A DNA stretch of 64,000 bases from Flavisphingomonas formosensis (GCF_009755815.1 NZ_WRPK01000009.1:273306-337305), one strand, 5' to 3'; counted from the stretch's first letter, positions 25,148 to 34,864 are shown. Numbers and translations: made by a program. Notes: generated from the sequence alone by a model not told the origin.

Positions 25148-28100
25148 CGTGGGCGTTCGGTACGGATGCGCCGAATAGCGCCAGGGACGTCGCGCCATGC
25201 GGGCTTGCCTGCCGCCTGGGTCTTGCGAACGAAGGTCACGAGTTCGGCGAGTTGCTCATCGCTAAACTGGCGCGCGAAGGACGGCATCGCACCGCGCGTT
25301 CCCTTTGCGGGATCGTGCACGCCGTTCAGAATGGTGCGGATCAGATTGTCTGGACGCTCCGAATGGACCGTGCTGGACAGAGGCAGGGATACCTGACCGC
25401 CGAACATGTCGAGATTGTCGTTAGCATGGCATACGGCGCAAGCTCCATCGAAGATGCGTGCGCCGACATTGTCGATCGGAACAAGCTGTGCTCGCCCGAG
25501 CATCGTCAGGGCGTCCGCGCGCCGAGTAGTGGCCGCTTCGCTCAAGCCGCTCGGAGATCGCGACGCCAGATAATGCGCCATGGCGCGGATGTCGCCGTCC
25601 GGCAGGGCTGAAAGTTCATCCACCACCGCCAGCATCGGCCCGGCGGTGGCGCCATGTTGTGCCGACGCTCCTGTACGCAGATATTGGTAATAGGCTTCTT
25701 CGGTCCACGGGATCGGGGAGGGGGAATAGGCACCGAGCGCCGGAGCATCCCAGCCGTCTACTATGCCACCGGTAAGATGCCGCGCGCCGGTTGCTTCCGC
25801 ACCCAGCGCGTTGCGTGGGCTATGGCAGGCAGCACAGTGGCCGGCACCTTCGACAAGGTAGGCGCCGCGATTCCAACGCTCCGATCGTGCTGGATCGGGG
25901 GTGAAAACTTCCGCCTTGTGGAACATGGCGTTCCAACCGGCCATCAGCGGCCGGACGTTCATGGGAAAGGCGAGCCGGGTCTCCGGCACTTTCGACTTCA
26001 CGGCGGGTTGGGACATCAGATAGGCGTACAGCGCCTGCAAGTCGCCGTCCGTCATCCGCGCGAAGGCGGTATACGGGAAGGCCGGATAGAGGTGGCGGCC
26101 ATCGCGGCTGATCCCCTGGCGCATGGCGCGCTCGAAGGCCGGATAGGACCAGGCGCCGATGCCGGTTTCGACATCGGGCGTGATGTTGGTGGAATAGACG
26201 TTACCGAAAGGCGTCCGCAGCGCATGCCCGCCAGCGTTTGGGGCGCTTGCGCCGTCGGTATGGCAGCCGACGCAGTTGCCGGCAGCAGCGACGAGGCGAC
26301 CGCGCTCGATCGTCTCGGACGTAAAGACGCCCGCGCCCTCGAACGCGATCGGAGCAATGGCGGGCTTGATCGGCGACAGCATGGTGAAGGCCGCGGCGAT
26401 CAGCCCGCCGGCAGCGGCCAGCCATGGCGCGCCAGCCTTCATCTTCCGGGCAAAGGGCGGCGCGCTCCCATTCTGCTCAAGCAAGCCGGTACGCACTCGT
26501 TCAGGGGTGAGCGGCAGTTCGCGAAAGCGCACGCCGGTGGCGTCGTACACTGCGTTGACGATTGCGGCCGCGCTGGGCACGGACGCGCTTTCGCCCGCGC
26601 CGAGCGGCGGATCGTTGGGACGCGGAACAAGGTGCGCTTCCACCACCGGCGCTTCGGGAAACTTCAGGATCGGATAGGTCGACCAGTCGCGGCTGGTGAC
26701 GGCAACTTCATTGAAGGCGACTTGCTCCATCAGCACGCGACTGACGGATTGAAAAACGTTCCCCTCGATCTGGTGCCGCACACCGGCCGGGTTGATAACC
26801 ATCCCGGAATCCTGGGCGACGACAACCTTGGTGACCGCGACCTCGCCACTCGTCTTGTTCACCTCAACGTCGACTACCCAAGCGGCGGCGGCGGCGGCCT
26901 TGCCGGGGAACGGGCCGTGAAGATAGGTCGAATAGGCAAAGCCGCGCCCTCGAGCGACGTCGGGAGCGATCATCTCCTTGCCCGGCGCGATTTTCGGTAC
27001 CCAGCCGGCGCGCTCGGCGGTTTGACGGATCAGATCCCTGGCTCGCGGGTCGCTGATGTTACGCGCGCGATACTCGACAGGATCGACGCCCGCCGCTTCC
27101 GCCATCTCGTCGATGAAAGATTCATGAGCGAACGCGTTCGGCATGGCCGAAACGCCCCGCAAAAAGGCGGCCCGCACGACCGGAGCCTGATCGTGGCATA
27201 CAACCCGCATATTTTCATAATCATAGGGCGGTTCGGCATTGCGATCGCCGATGGGGCCGCTCCCTGCCACCGGATCGACCTTGCGCGTGAGCAGCAGGGC
27301 CAGCATCGGCGCCATGTTGGAGGGATAACGGGTCGCAAAATCATAAGCGACGAGGTTGCCATCCGCATCGATACCGCCGTCGACATCCATCAACTGAGCG
27401 GCGCCCTTCGGCTCCCAGGCATGTTCCTGATCACGGGACAACTGGACACGGACCGGCGCACCGACGGCGCGCGCAAGCAGAGCGGCGTCCGCGCCGACAT
27501 CGTCCATCCCGCTCCGGCCATAAGAACCGGCTGTTTCCAGACGGACGATCTCGATGTTGTCAGGGGCCACGTCGAGGAGGATGGCGAGATCGTTCCTGAG
27601 CATGTGCTGGGTCTGGGTGCCGGACCAGACGGTGAGACTGCCCGCCGCATCGAAGGCGGCGACCGAGCAACAGGGGCCGATCGAACCATGCATGTGCCAG
27701 GGCCAGACATAGGTATGCGATCGCCGGAAGGCAGCCGATGCCAGCGCTTCGTCGACGCCGCCGGTGTCCTTCAATATGCGTGGGGTGGACGGATTGGCGC
27801 GCACGGCTTCCACCGGGGAAGCAAGATCGGGCAACGGCGTGAAATCGGCCCAAACGACGCTCAGCGCGCGGGCGGCGGCCTCCGCATCTTCCTCGCGAGC
27901 GGCGACGACGCCCACGAAATCATGGATTACCACCAGCTTTACGTCCGGCATGTGCGCGATCGAGGATTCGTCGACCCGCAGCAGACTACGGCCGATGAAG
28001 GCGCCGCTGTCGCGGCCGCCATAGGGCGGGCGTATCACCCGTCCGTGCAGCATGCCGTCCAGGCGCACATCGTGAACGAAGGTCCATTGACCGGTTACCT

Positions 28101-28665
28101 TACCGGGAATGTCGACGCGCCGGGTGGACTTGCCGACGATGCTGTACGCCGCCGGATCCTTCAGCGGGAATGAATCGTCGAGATCGAGGACGATCGTTTC
28201 ACCCGCAATCAGCTCGGCATAGGTGCAGGAACCGCCGTCGCCCGTGCGAGGGGATATTGTTCCGTCCAACACCTCGAGCTCTTCGGCGGAAACGCCGAGC
28301 AAAGATGCGGCTTTGCCTACCAGCCAGCCGCGGGCCTGGGCCGCCGCCCGGCGCAGCGGTATGGCCGTCACCTGTATGGTCTCGCTGGCGGTGGTATATC
28401 CCTGGTCCGGTGCCCACAATGTGTCGCCGAGCACCATCGAAACGCTCGAAAGTGCTAGATCGAGCTCTTCCGCTACGATCTGGGTCAGCGACGTGCGAAT
28501 ACCCGTGCCCAGATCGACGTGGCCGTTCAGCCCGATGGCGCGGCCGTCGTCGAGCAGCACCACGAACGGTTCGGCGACGGCATCCGGCCTCGGGCGCACG
28601 ACGGCGAGGACACCAGGGCGGGCCAGCAACTCGGCCGGAGAAGCGGCGGGGAGGGATGGGTTCAT
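25144..28665 (-). CDS. nicB: Nicotinate dehydrogenase, molybdopterin and tri-haem cytochrome c subunit (NicB-like)
   Basis: 1173 aa, matching P. putida NicB in size and architecture. The first about 740 residues are the xanthine-dehydrogenase-type molybdenum domain, with the catalytic Glu in PPLGAGESA (E692). A hydrophobic helix near 750-770 follows, then three c-type haem motifs: CVGCH at 798, CAACH at 944, CAVCH at 1076. It hydroxylates nicotinate at C6 using water and passes electrons through the haems to the respiratory chain. The start overlaps the nicA stop (ATGA). The protein would be membrane-attached with haems outside the cytoplasm. Confidence 0.9.
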   Translation of the reverse strand: MNPSLPAASPAELLARPGVLAVVRPRPDAVAEPFVVLLDDGRAIGLNGHVDLGTGIRTSLTQIVAEELDLALSSVSMVLGDTLWAPDQGYTTASETIQVTAIPLRRAAAQARGWLVGKAASLLGVSAEELEVLDGTISPRTGDGGSCTYAELIAGETIVLDLDDSFPLKDPAAYSIVGKSTRRVDIPGKVTGQWTFVHDVRLDGMLHGRVIRPPYGGRDSGAFIGRSLLRVDESSIAHMPDVKLVVIHDFVGVVAAREEDAEAAARALSVVWADFTPLPDLASPVEAVRANPSTPRILKDTGGVDEALASAAFRRSHTYVWPWHMHGSIGPCCSVAAFDAAGSLTVWSGTQTQHMLRNDLAILLDVAPDNIEIVRLETAGSYGRSGMDDVGADAALLARAVGAPVRVQLSRDQEHAWEPKGAAQLMDVDGGIDADGNLVAYDFATRYPSNMAPMLALLLTRKVDPVAGSGPIGDRNAEPPYDYENMRVVCHDQAPVVRAAFLRGVSAMPNAFAHESFIDEMAEAAGVDPVEYRARNISDPRARDLIRQTAERAGWVPKIAPGKEMIAPDVARGRGFAYSTYLHGPFPGKAAAAAAWVVDVEVNKTSGEVAVTKVVVAQDSGMVINPAGVRHQIEGNVFQSVSRVLMEQVAFNEVAVTSRDWSTYPILKFPEAPVVEAHLVPRPNDPPLGAGESASVPSAAAIVNAVYDATGVRFRELPLTPERVRTGLLEQNGSAPPFARKMKAGAPWLAAAGGLIAAAFTMLSPIKPAIAPIAFEGAGVFTSETIERGRLVAAAGNCVGCHTDGASAPNAGGHALRTPFGNVYSTNITPDVETGIGAWSYPAFERAMRQGISRDGRHLYPAFPYTAFARMTDGDLQALYAYLMSQPAVKSKVPETRLAFPMNVRPLMAGWNAMFHKAEVFTPDPARSERWNRGAYLVEGAGHCAACHSPRNALGAEATGARHLTGGIVDGWDAPALGAYSPSPIPWTEEAYYQYLRTGASAQHGATAGPMLAVVDELSALPDGDIRAMAHYLASRSPSGLSEAATTRRADALTMLGRAQLVPIDNVGARIFDGACAVCHANDNLDMFGGQVSLPLSSTVHSERPDNLIRTILNGVHDPAKGTRGAMPSFARQFSDEQLAELVTFVRKTQAAGKPAWRDVPGAIRRIRTERPR

Positions 28666-29159
28666 TCGACCACGGGCATGTGTGACGTCATCGCGCGCGC
28701 GGCGGCTCGAATGGCAATGAGAACTTCGTTGTGGGAGCCGCAGCGGCAGAGATTATATTTCAACGCCTGACGGATATCGTTGTCGCTCGGATCGGGGATC
28801 CGGCGGAGCAGCGCTGTCGCGGCCAGGATGATGCCATTGACGCAGTAGCCGCATTGGGTGGCACTCTCCGCGATGAAAGCAGCCTGGACAGGATGTGGCT
28901 GCTCAAGCGTACCGAGGCCTTCGAGAGTGACGATCTCGCACCCCTCCAGACCACCCACCGGCAGTATGCAGGAACGGGCCGTCTTTCCGTCGATCAGCAC
29001 CGTACAGGCGCCGCACTGAGCCAATCCACAGCCATATTTGGGGCCGTTCAACTGCAGGTCGTTGCGCAAGACGTGCAGCAGCAGCGCACCTGAGCAAACC
29101 GCCAACTGGTGCGTGGCGCCGTTGACGGTGAGACGAAGCGGGCCCGTGCGCGGCGTCAC
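28662..29159 (-). CDS. nicA: Nicotinate dehydrogenase, [2Fe-2S] subunit (NicA-like)
   Basis: 165 aa. Two iron-sulfur clusters are visible: the plant-type motif CGLAQCGAC with a further Cys in ARSCIL, and the C-terminal pair TQCGYC and LCRCG. The length matches small subunits of nicotinate dehydrogenase and isoquinoline oxidoreductase. It transfers electrons from the molybdenum centre to the NicB haems. The start overlaps the stop of the MetX-like hydrolase and its stop overlaps nicB, both as ATGA, so stoichiometric translation is likely. Confidence 0.92.
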   Translation of the reverse strand: MTPRTGPLRLTVNGATHQLAVCSGALLLHVLRNDLQLNGPKYGCGLAQCGACTVLIDGKTARSCILPVGGLEGCEIVTLEGLGTLEQPHPVQAAFIAESATQCGYCVNGIILAATALLRRIPDPSDNDIRQALKYNLCRCGSHNEVLIAIRAAARAMTSHMPVVE

Positions 29160-30172
29160 GGTCGAACTGCCAGGATATCGCGCACCGCCTGTTCCACGAA
29201 AGCGATGTCGGCAGGATCGGTACCCGGGGCGCCCGCGCGGTGGCCCCAGATTGAGGGGATGATCCGCAGCTCGGCATTCGGCATATGGCTGACCTCGATC
29301 TCGCTGTCTTCGGGCGGGAAGTAGAGGTCGGTCTTCGATGGCATGACGATAGCCCTGGCCGTGATCGCGCCCAATGCCCCCTCGTAGTCACCGTTATAAA
29401 GTTCGTTGCGAGAGAGGTCCGCGCTCTGCCATGTTGCAACCTGGGTCAGCACGTCGTTGGCGTCGACTGTTACGGCCGGCTGCGCGCGATCGAGATATTC
29501 CCGGGTGGTGGCGAAACCCGCCTTCAGATGCAGCTCTTCGCGATAAAACGCCTGCGATGCGGCCCAGCTGTCGAAGACGAGCTGTAAGCGTTCGAAAGCC
29601 AAGGTCAGCGGTTGCCCGTACGCCCCGCCGTTAAATTCCGGATCGGAGGTTACGGCCATTTTTACATTTTCGAGGAAGATATAGTTATGGTGGGCGGTGC
29701 GGGCCGATCCCACGAAGGGTAGCAGCCTCTCGACCTTGTCGGGATAATAGGCCGCCCATTGAAAGACGATTTGGGCGCCCATCGAGCGGCCGATCGCCAG
29801 ATGGAGGCGATCGACTCCGAATTTCTCCGTCATCAGCCGGCGCTGGGCTTTCACATTGTCCAGTACCGACACGTAGGGGAAGTGCGATCCGTCGAACGGG
29901 GCGGGCGTGTTGCTGGGTGACGAAGAATGGCCGTTGCCGATGATGTTGACCACCACGATGAAATATTGGGTGGGATCTAGCGGCTTTCCCGGCCCGATGA
30001 TCCAGCTGTTCAGCACATGGCTTCCGCCGAACCAGGTAGGGAACAGGATGGCGTTGGACTTGTCGGCGTTGAGTTTGCCATGGGTAATATAGGCCAGCCT
30101 CAGACCCGGGATCGTCACTCCGCCTTCAACTGCGGTTGCGCCCAGTTCGAAGATGTCCGCTGCCATGCTCAT
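29156..30172 (-). CDS. MetX-like alpha/beta hydrolase, candidate N-formylmaleamate deformylase
   Basis: 338 aa from ATG 30172, which overlaps the amidase stop; ATG 30166 is an alternative. The fold is of the homoserine O-acetyltransferase type: FPTWFGGSH, nucleophile Ser in GRSMGAQ, Asp in SKTDLYFPPEDSE and His in IWGHRAG. P. putida NicD is a shorter alpha/beta hydrolase, so this would be a non-orthologous replacement. The operon position beside nicAB and the absence of any other candidate support deformylation of N-formylmaleamate, but the assignment is inference. Confidence 0.72.
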   Translation of the reverse strand: MSMAADIFELGATAVEGGVTIPGLRLAYITHGKLNADKSNAILFPTWFGGSHVLNSWIIGPGKPLDPTQYFIVVVNIIGNGHSSSPSNTPAPFDGSHFPYVSVLDNVKAQRRLMTEKFGVDRLHLAIGRSMGAQIVFQWAAYYPDKVERLLPFVGSARTAHHNYIFLENVKMAVTSDPEFNGGAYGQPLTLAFERLQLVFDSWAASQAFYREELHLKAGFATTREYLDRAQPAVTVDANDVLTQVATWQSADLSRNELYNGDYEGALGAITARAIVMPSKTDLYFPPEDSEIEVSHMPNAELRIIPSIWGHRAGAPGTDPADIAFVEQAVRDILAVRP

Positions 30173-31455
30173 GCGGCCTTCAATGCATCTTCGAGAAAAG
30201 CGGCGGCGGACAGCGTTCTGGCATCCTCGCCGGGGCGACCGATCACCTGGACGCCGATCGGCATATTGTTGGGGCCGAGGCCGGCGGGCACGGTCACGCA
30301 GGGGGCATGCAACATGCTCCACATGCAGTTGAAGCTGGCGTCACCGGTCTTTTCGAGGCCCAGTGGCGCCTCGCCCGGCGACGGCGGTGTTATCAGTACG
30401 TCGGCATCCCCGAACAGGAGGTCGATGTTGGCGCGAGCCCAGGCTATGCGCTTGACACCGTCGTCGTAGCGCTCGGGCGTGGCCGTTCGCAGACAGGCTT
30501 CGATCATCTCGATGGACCTGGGGTGGAGCTTGTCCGGGAGAAACCGATATTCGTAGTAAAGAGCGCGTGACACCTCCCATTCCATGACCATGGCGAAGGT
30601 TTGGAGCAACCGGTCGAACCCATTCACCAGCGGCTTTTCGGTTACGCAGACGCCCTTGGTCGAAAGCGCGGCGATGGCGCGCTGCAGAGCGATTTCCGCC
30701 TCCGGCTGCGCCACTGGCCAAGCCTCGCTGCGGTAAAGGATCACTTTCGGAGTCGACAGCGCATCGGGAATTGTCAGCCTGGGGCGACCTCCCACCACCG
30801 ATGTGAAGAGGGCGACATCGCGGACATCCTTGGCCATCACGCCGATAGTGTCGAAGGAATTGGCGAGAGGCTTTGTGCCCGTACGCTCGATGACGTCGTA
30901 AGTCGGTTTGTAGGCGACGACTCCGCAAAAGGATGCAGGGCGAATGGTGGAGCCCGCAGTCTGCGTACCAAGCGCCACCTGCACCATGCCGCCGCCGATA
31001 GCCGCCGCCGATCCGCTGGATGAGCCGCCGGGCGTGCGGGCAAGGTCGAAAGGATTCCGGGTCTTTCCTGGTGCGGCCGCCGCGAATTCCGTGGAAACCG
31101 TCTTTCCCAGCAGCAGCGCGCCGGCTTTCCTGAACTGGGCGACGACCGCCGCATCAGATCGTGGGCGGTGTCCCACATAGGCTTTGGAGCCATAAGTGGT
31201 CGGCATATCGACAGTGTCGATCACATCCTTGACGCCGACGAGCATGCCTTTCAGCGGACCTACATCAGGCGCGGCGTCGATCGCCTTTGCCATCATGATG
31301 GCGTGGTCCGGATCGAGGTGCTGCCAAGCCTCGATGTCGGGTTCGACGACGGCGATGTGGTCCAGATAGGTTCGCGTCAGGGTCTCGACCGTCAGGTCGC
31401 CCTTTGCGACCCGCGCAATGGTTTCGCATGCGGTGAGTTCGAGGAGTTTCTGCAT
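30169..31455 (-). CDS. Amidase-signature family amidase, candidate maleamate amidase
   Basis: 428 aa from ATG 31455 (first plausible start; ribosome site weak). The Ser-cisSer-Lys triad is visible: Lys in GVKDVIDT and the serines in GGSSSGSAAAIGGG and TAGSTIRP. The enzyme hydrolyses an amide in the cytoplasm. It leads a four-gene overlapping operon with the MetX-like protein and nicAB and is divergent from nicX. Maleamate is the pathway amide still needing hydrolysis; P. putida uses the unrelated NicF for this. It could alternatively act on nicotinamide derivatives. Confidence 0.8.
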   Translation of the reverse strand: MQKLLELTACETIARVAKGDLTVETLTRTYLDHIAVVEPDIEAWQHLDPDHAIMMAKAIDAAPDVGPLKGMLVGVKDVIDTVDMPTTYGSKAYVGHRPRSDAAVVAQFRKAGALLLGKTVSTEFAAAAPGKTRNPFDLARTPGGSSSGSAAAIGGGMVQVALGTQTAGSTIRPASFCGVVAYKPTYDVIERTGTKPLANSFDTIGVMAKDVRDVALFTSVVGGRPRLTIPDALSTPKVILYRSEAWPVAQPEAEIALQRAIAALSTKGVCVTEKPLVNGFDRLLQTFAMVMEWEVSRALYYEYRFLPDKLHPRSIEMIEACLRTATPERYDDGVKRIAWARANIDLLFGDADVLITPPSPGEAPLGLEKTGDASFNCMWSMLHAPCVTVPAGLGPNNMPIGVQVIGRPGEDARTLSAAAFLEDALKAA

Positions 31456-31647
31456 GGCAATTCCCGACCTGAACGCCGCTTGGCACAAGCCACGCAGCGG
31501 TCTGCAAGATGTGCAGACCGCCCAACGAAACGAGTTGGGGGCATGAGTGTCAATGAACGCGAGCCGCTAAGCAACCAGAAATCAAGCTTATGAAATCTTC
31601 GCTGTAGCGTCGAAAATTTATTCCCATTCCTTGTCAAATTGTTGGCG

Positions 31648-31665
31648 AAATCAGACTCGTGATTG
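31648..31665. promoter_or_regulatory. Operator-like palindrome between amidase operon and nicX
   Basis: AAATCA-N6-TGATTG, 9 of 12 arm positions of the consensus, in the 298-bp divergent gap (31456-31753). Its spacer GACTCG and flanks match the nicC site at 39235 (TGGYGAWATCAGACTCRTGA is shared), so the two are more similar than the arms alone require. Confidence 0.6.
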
Positions 31666-31753
31666 GAGCATCAGGAGCCTCCGCTTAGGCTGATTGCTGG
31701 CCCGCGGCGTCGATGTGCGGCTCTGGTGCATTGATCTTGATGGAGCTCCAACG

Positions 31754-32794
31754 ATGGTGGATTCCGATCTGGTGGCGACGTTCAAGACGGAATTGCAGCT
31801 GTGCGGAGTCAAGCCGGGGACCACGGTTGCCGCGCTGTCCGAAGGGCTGGTCCGGCAGGAGTATGCCCAAGCCACGCTGCTTGCCTCACGTGAACTTGGC
31901 GCCGATGTTTTTCACGTCAATCTGCCGCCGCGCGAAGGTCCATCCAGCGCCATGGTGGGCAATCGACCGGTCGTCGAGATGCTGAAGAATGCCGATCTCG
32001 TCATGGATTTCATGAGCCTGTTGTTCAGCCATGAACAGAACGAGATACTGGCAAGCGGCACGCGTATGCTTATGGTGCAGGAGCCTTTGCATGTCCTGAA
32101 GGCGCTTGCTCCGTCGAAAGACCTGCGCCGGCGGGTAGAATTCGCCGGCGAGCTTCTGACAAACGCCAGGGAGTTGCGCTTCACCTCGCCCACCGGCACG
32201 GACATAAGCTATAAGCTCAACCAATATCCGGTGCTCACCGAATATGGTTATACCGATACGCCTGGGCGTTGGGATCACTGGCCGTCCGGTTTCCTGCTCA
32301 CCAGCGGCGATGACGATGGAGTGGACGGCACTGTCGTGCTGTCGCCCGGCGACATCTCGATGGTTTTCGCCAGCTATTTCACGTCACCCGTGACGCTGAC
32401 GGTCAAGAAGGGCTATGTCACCGATATTGCCGGCGACGGTCTCGATGCTAACCTGCTCCGAGGCTATATAGAGAGCTTCAACGATGAACGCGCTTACGGC
32501 GTCAGCCATATCGGCTGGGGCCTGAACGAAAAGGCCACCTGGCACAATCTTGGGCTCACCCGGAATGCCCTCTCACCGGCGATGAACGGATATCCGGAGA
32601 TCGGCGTCAACGCACTCGCCTTTTACGGCAATGTATTGTTTTCGCTCGGGCCGAATACGGAGGTGGGCGGTAAAAACGACACGCACTGTCATATCGATCT
32701 GCCGATGCGTAACTGCAGTCTGTCGCTCGACGGCCAGCCGATAGTGGAGCGCGGCCGGATTGTCGTTGAAGAGATGAAGGTTCCGGGGTTTTGA
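31754..32794 (+). CDS. nicX: 2,5-dihydroxypyridine 5,6-dioxygenase (NicX-like)
   Basis: 346 aa from ATG 31754 (GGAG eight bases upstream); a TTG at 31694 is less likely. The protein resembles the M29-aminopeptidase-like fold used by NicX. Candidate iron ligands are His252 in GVSHIGWGLN and the His313-Ile-Asp315 triplet, matching the His / His-x-Asp arrangement of NicX. It opens the 2,5-dihydroxypyridine ring to N-formylmaleamate with O2. Family members are also annotated as leucyl aminopeptidase, but the company of nicA, nicB and nicC strongly favours the dioxygenase. It converges with the ABC operon 4 bp away. Confidence 0.87.
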   Translation: MVDSDLVATFKTELQLCGVKPGTTVAALSEGLVRQEYAQATLLASRELGADVFHVNLPPREGPSSAMVGNRPVVEMLKNADLVMDFMSLLFSHEQNEILASGTRMLMVQEPLHVLKALAPSKDLRRRVEFAGELLTNARELRFTSPTGTDISYKLNQYPVLTEYGYTDTPGRWDHWPSGFLLTSGDDDGVDGTVVLSPGDISMVFASYFTSPVTLTVKKGYVTDIAGDGLDANLLRGYIESFNDERAYGVSHIGWGLNEKATWHNLGLTRNALSPAMNGYPEIGVNALAFYGNVLFSLGPNTEVGGKNDTHCHIDLPMRNCSLSLDGQPIVERGRIVVEEMKVPGF

Positions 32795-32798
32795 ACGA

Positions 32799-33812
32799 TC
32801 ATCCAAGCCGGCAGGCGACGGCTGAGACCGGCAGCTGGGTGCAGGCGGCCATATGCGTCTGGCTCAGGCTGACACTTGGGGGCTGCGCCATCTGGCATGT
32901 GGTCTGCACGGCGGGGCAACGCGGGGAAAAAGAACAGCCCTGGGGCAGAGCGCGCAAATCGGGTGGAGCGCCTTGGATGGTGGTCAGGGTCTGACCGCGC
33001 ATGCCTGCGTGGACCGTCGCCTTCAACATGGCGCGCGTGTAGGGATGGCTCGCGTTGAGCAGCACATCCTCGGCTGATCCCGTCTCGACGAAACGACCAG
33101 CATACATCACCGCCACTCGGTCTGAGATTTCAGCAGCTACGCCCATGTCATGCGTGACGAAGATCAACGCCATGTCGAGCTCCCGTTGCAGCTTGCGCAG
33201 CAGCAACAGGATCTGGATCTGGACGGTGGCGTCAAGCGCCGTGGTGGGTTCGTCGGCAAGCAGGACGCTGGGGCGGCAGGCGAGCGCCAGCGCGATCATC
33301 GCACGCTGCCGCATACCGCCGGACATTTCATGCGGGAAATTTCTCAGCCGCCGCTCCGCCGATGGAATGGAGACGAGATCGAGCATTTCCTTGGCCCGGG
33401 AGTGGGCTTCGGCATAGCTCGCATCTTCGTGCCGTAGCACTGTCTCGATGATCTGCTCGCCGATCGTATAGACGGGATCGAACGCAGTGGACGGTTCCTG
33501 GAAAATCATCGAGATGTCCCGACCTCGCATGGCCGATCGTGTCTCGTCATCGAGTTGGGTCATATCGACGCCGTTGATGCGGATCGAGCCTCCCAGCCGG
33601 GCGGAGTTGGAGTTGAGACCCAAAAGCGCGCGAAGCATGACCGATTTTCCCGAGCCGCTTTCGCCTATGATGGTCAACACCTCACCGCGGGCGAGATCAT
33701 AGGAGACGCCATTCACGGCGCTGATGGTGGCACCGTTACGCGCGAAGGCCACGGTCAGATCCCGCACGCTTACGGCCGGTGTAGGGGTGGGGGTGGCACA
33801 TGCTGTCATCAT
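32799..33812 (-). CDS. Oligopeptide/dipeptide-type ABC transporter ATP-binding protein (DppD/OppD-like)
   Basis: 337 aa. Walker A GESGSGKS, signature MSGGMRQR, Walker B VLLADEPTTALDA and switch His THDMG are intact. The C-terminal CSFSPRCPAVQTTC is the Cys motif of Opp/Dpp ATPases. Last gene of the nicC-abrB-dppBC-ATPase transcription unit; its start overlaps the partner ATPase stop by four bases. It powers the importer together with the next gene. The probable ligand is a nicotinate-related compound bound by the protein encoded at 21502. Confidence 0.92.
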   Translation of the reverse strand: MMTACATPTPTPAVSVRDLTVAFARNGATISAVNGVSYDLARGEVLTIIGESGSGKSVMLRALLGLNSNSARLGGSIRINGVDMTQLDDETRSAMRGRDISMIFQEPSTAFDPVYTIGEQIIETVLRHEDASYAEAHSRAKEMLDLVSIPSAERRLRNFPHEMSGGMRQRAMIALALACRPSVLLADEPTTALDATVQIQILLLLRKLQRELDMALIFVTHDMGVAAEISDRVAVMYAGRFVETGSAEDVLLNASHPYTRAMLKATVHAGMRGQTLTTIQGAPPDLRALPQGCSFSPRCPAVQTTCQMAQPPSVSLSQTHMAACTQLPVSAVACRLG

Positions 33813-34864
33813 ATGGGCGCTCGCGAGTGACCCGAACCGGGCTGTTGCATGAGGCAGGCGACGCTATGGTCGCCGTTATCGAGTGGTTTCAGGGTTGGTG
33901 CCATCTGTCCGCAGACGCCTTCGGCGAACTCACAGCGCGTGCGGAAGCGGCAGCCGGACGGCGGATTGATCGGGTTTGGCGGATCGCCTGTGATCGGCGG
34001 CACGAGCGTGCGCTTGCGGGGATCGTGGCTCGGCTTGGAAGCCAGCAACGCCCGCGTGTAGGGATGTTTTGGGTCGCCATAAACCTGATCGACAGGGCCG
34101 ATTTCCACAATACGTCCCAGATACATGACCATCATGCGATCGGAGATATATTCCACGACGTTGAGATCATGGCTGATGAAAACATAAGTAAGCTTTAGCT
34201 CCGCTTTCAGGCTGTTCAGAAGGTTCAGAATTTGAGCCTCGATCGATTTGTCCAGTGCCGATACGGCCTCATCAAGGATCAGCAGGCGAGGCTCGAGCGC
34301 GAGCGCACGGGCGATGTTGACACGCTGCCGCTGACCGCCAGAAAGCTCGTGTGGATAGCGATGGCGATATTGGGCAGGTGTCAGCCCGACGCGCTCCAGA
34401 AGATCGTCGACCTTTGCCGCAACCATGTTGCGAGGCTCGCCGCGCATTCGACGCGCAAAGCCGATGCAATCCGCAATCGTCATGCGCGGGTTCAGTGAGG
34501 CATGGCTGTCCTGGAAAACCATCTGCATCTGGCGGCGCAGTTCGGCCGTCGTGATGCCGGTATGGCCAAGCGGATCGCCATCGAAGATCAGTTCGTGGCG
34601 GTCGGCTTTCAGTATCTGCATGAGAAGGCGAGCCATGGTGGATTTGCCGCAGCCGCTCTCGCCGACGACGCCCAGAACCTCGCCCTTCATGACATCGAAC
34701 GATAGGTCGTCAACGGCCTGGACGACACCGGTGCGCCGGCCCATCAAACCGGATCGGATCGGGAAATGCTTGGTAAGGCCGCGAACGATCAGCAACGGCT
34801 GCAGTGGACCGCCGCGATCGCGCGAGGCGGCAGCCGGATCGGCGTGCAGGGGGGCGTCAGCCAT
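33809..34864 (-). CDS. Oligopeptide/dipeptide-type ABC transporter ATP-binding protein (DppF/OppF-like)
   Basis: 351 aa. Walker A GESGCGKS, signature LSGGQRQR, and Walker B LLILDEAVSALDK, with DEAVSALD in place of the usual DEPTSALD, the variant common in the F-type partner. The C-terminal CRFRTRCEFAEGVC Cys motif is present. It pairs with the D-type ATPase. The start overlaps the permease stop by eight bases and the stop overlaps the next start by four. Confidence 0.92.
   Translation of the reverse strand: MADAPLHADPAAASRDRGGPLQPLLIVRGLTKHFPIRSGLMGRRTGVVQAVDDLSFDVMKGEVLGVVGESGCGKSTMARLLMQILKADRHELIFDGDPLGHTGITTAELRRQMQMVFQDSHASLNPRMTIADCIGFARRMRGEPRNMVAAKVDDLLERVGLTPAQYRHRYPHELSGGQRQRVNIARALALEPRLLILDEAVSALDKSIEAQILNLLNSLKAELKLTYVFISHDLNVVEYISDRMMVMYLGRIVEIGPVDQVYGDPKHPYTRALLASKPSHDPRKRTLVPPITGDPPNPINPPSGCRFRTRCEFAEGVCGQMAPTLKPLDNGDHSVACLMQQPGSGHSRAPI

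Noticed and set aside
25654..28173. Long plus-strand open frame of 839 codons antisense to nicB
   Set aside because: Mirror of a GC-rich coding region; residue mix is unnatural and the minus strand has intact catalytic and haem motifs.
31754..32794. Leucyl aminopeptidase (M29) annotation
   Set aside because: The fold is shared, but the gene sits among nicA, nicB and nicC and has the His / His-x-Asp pattern of NicX.
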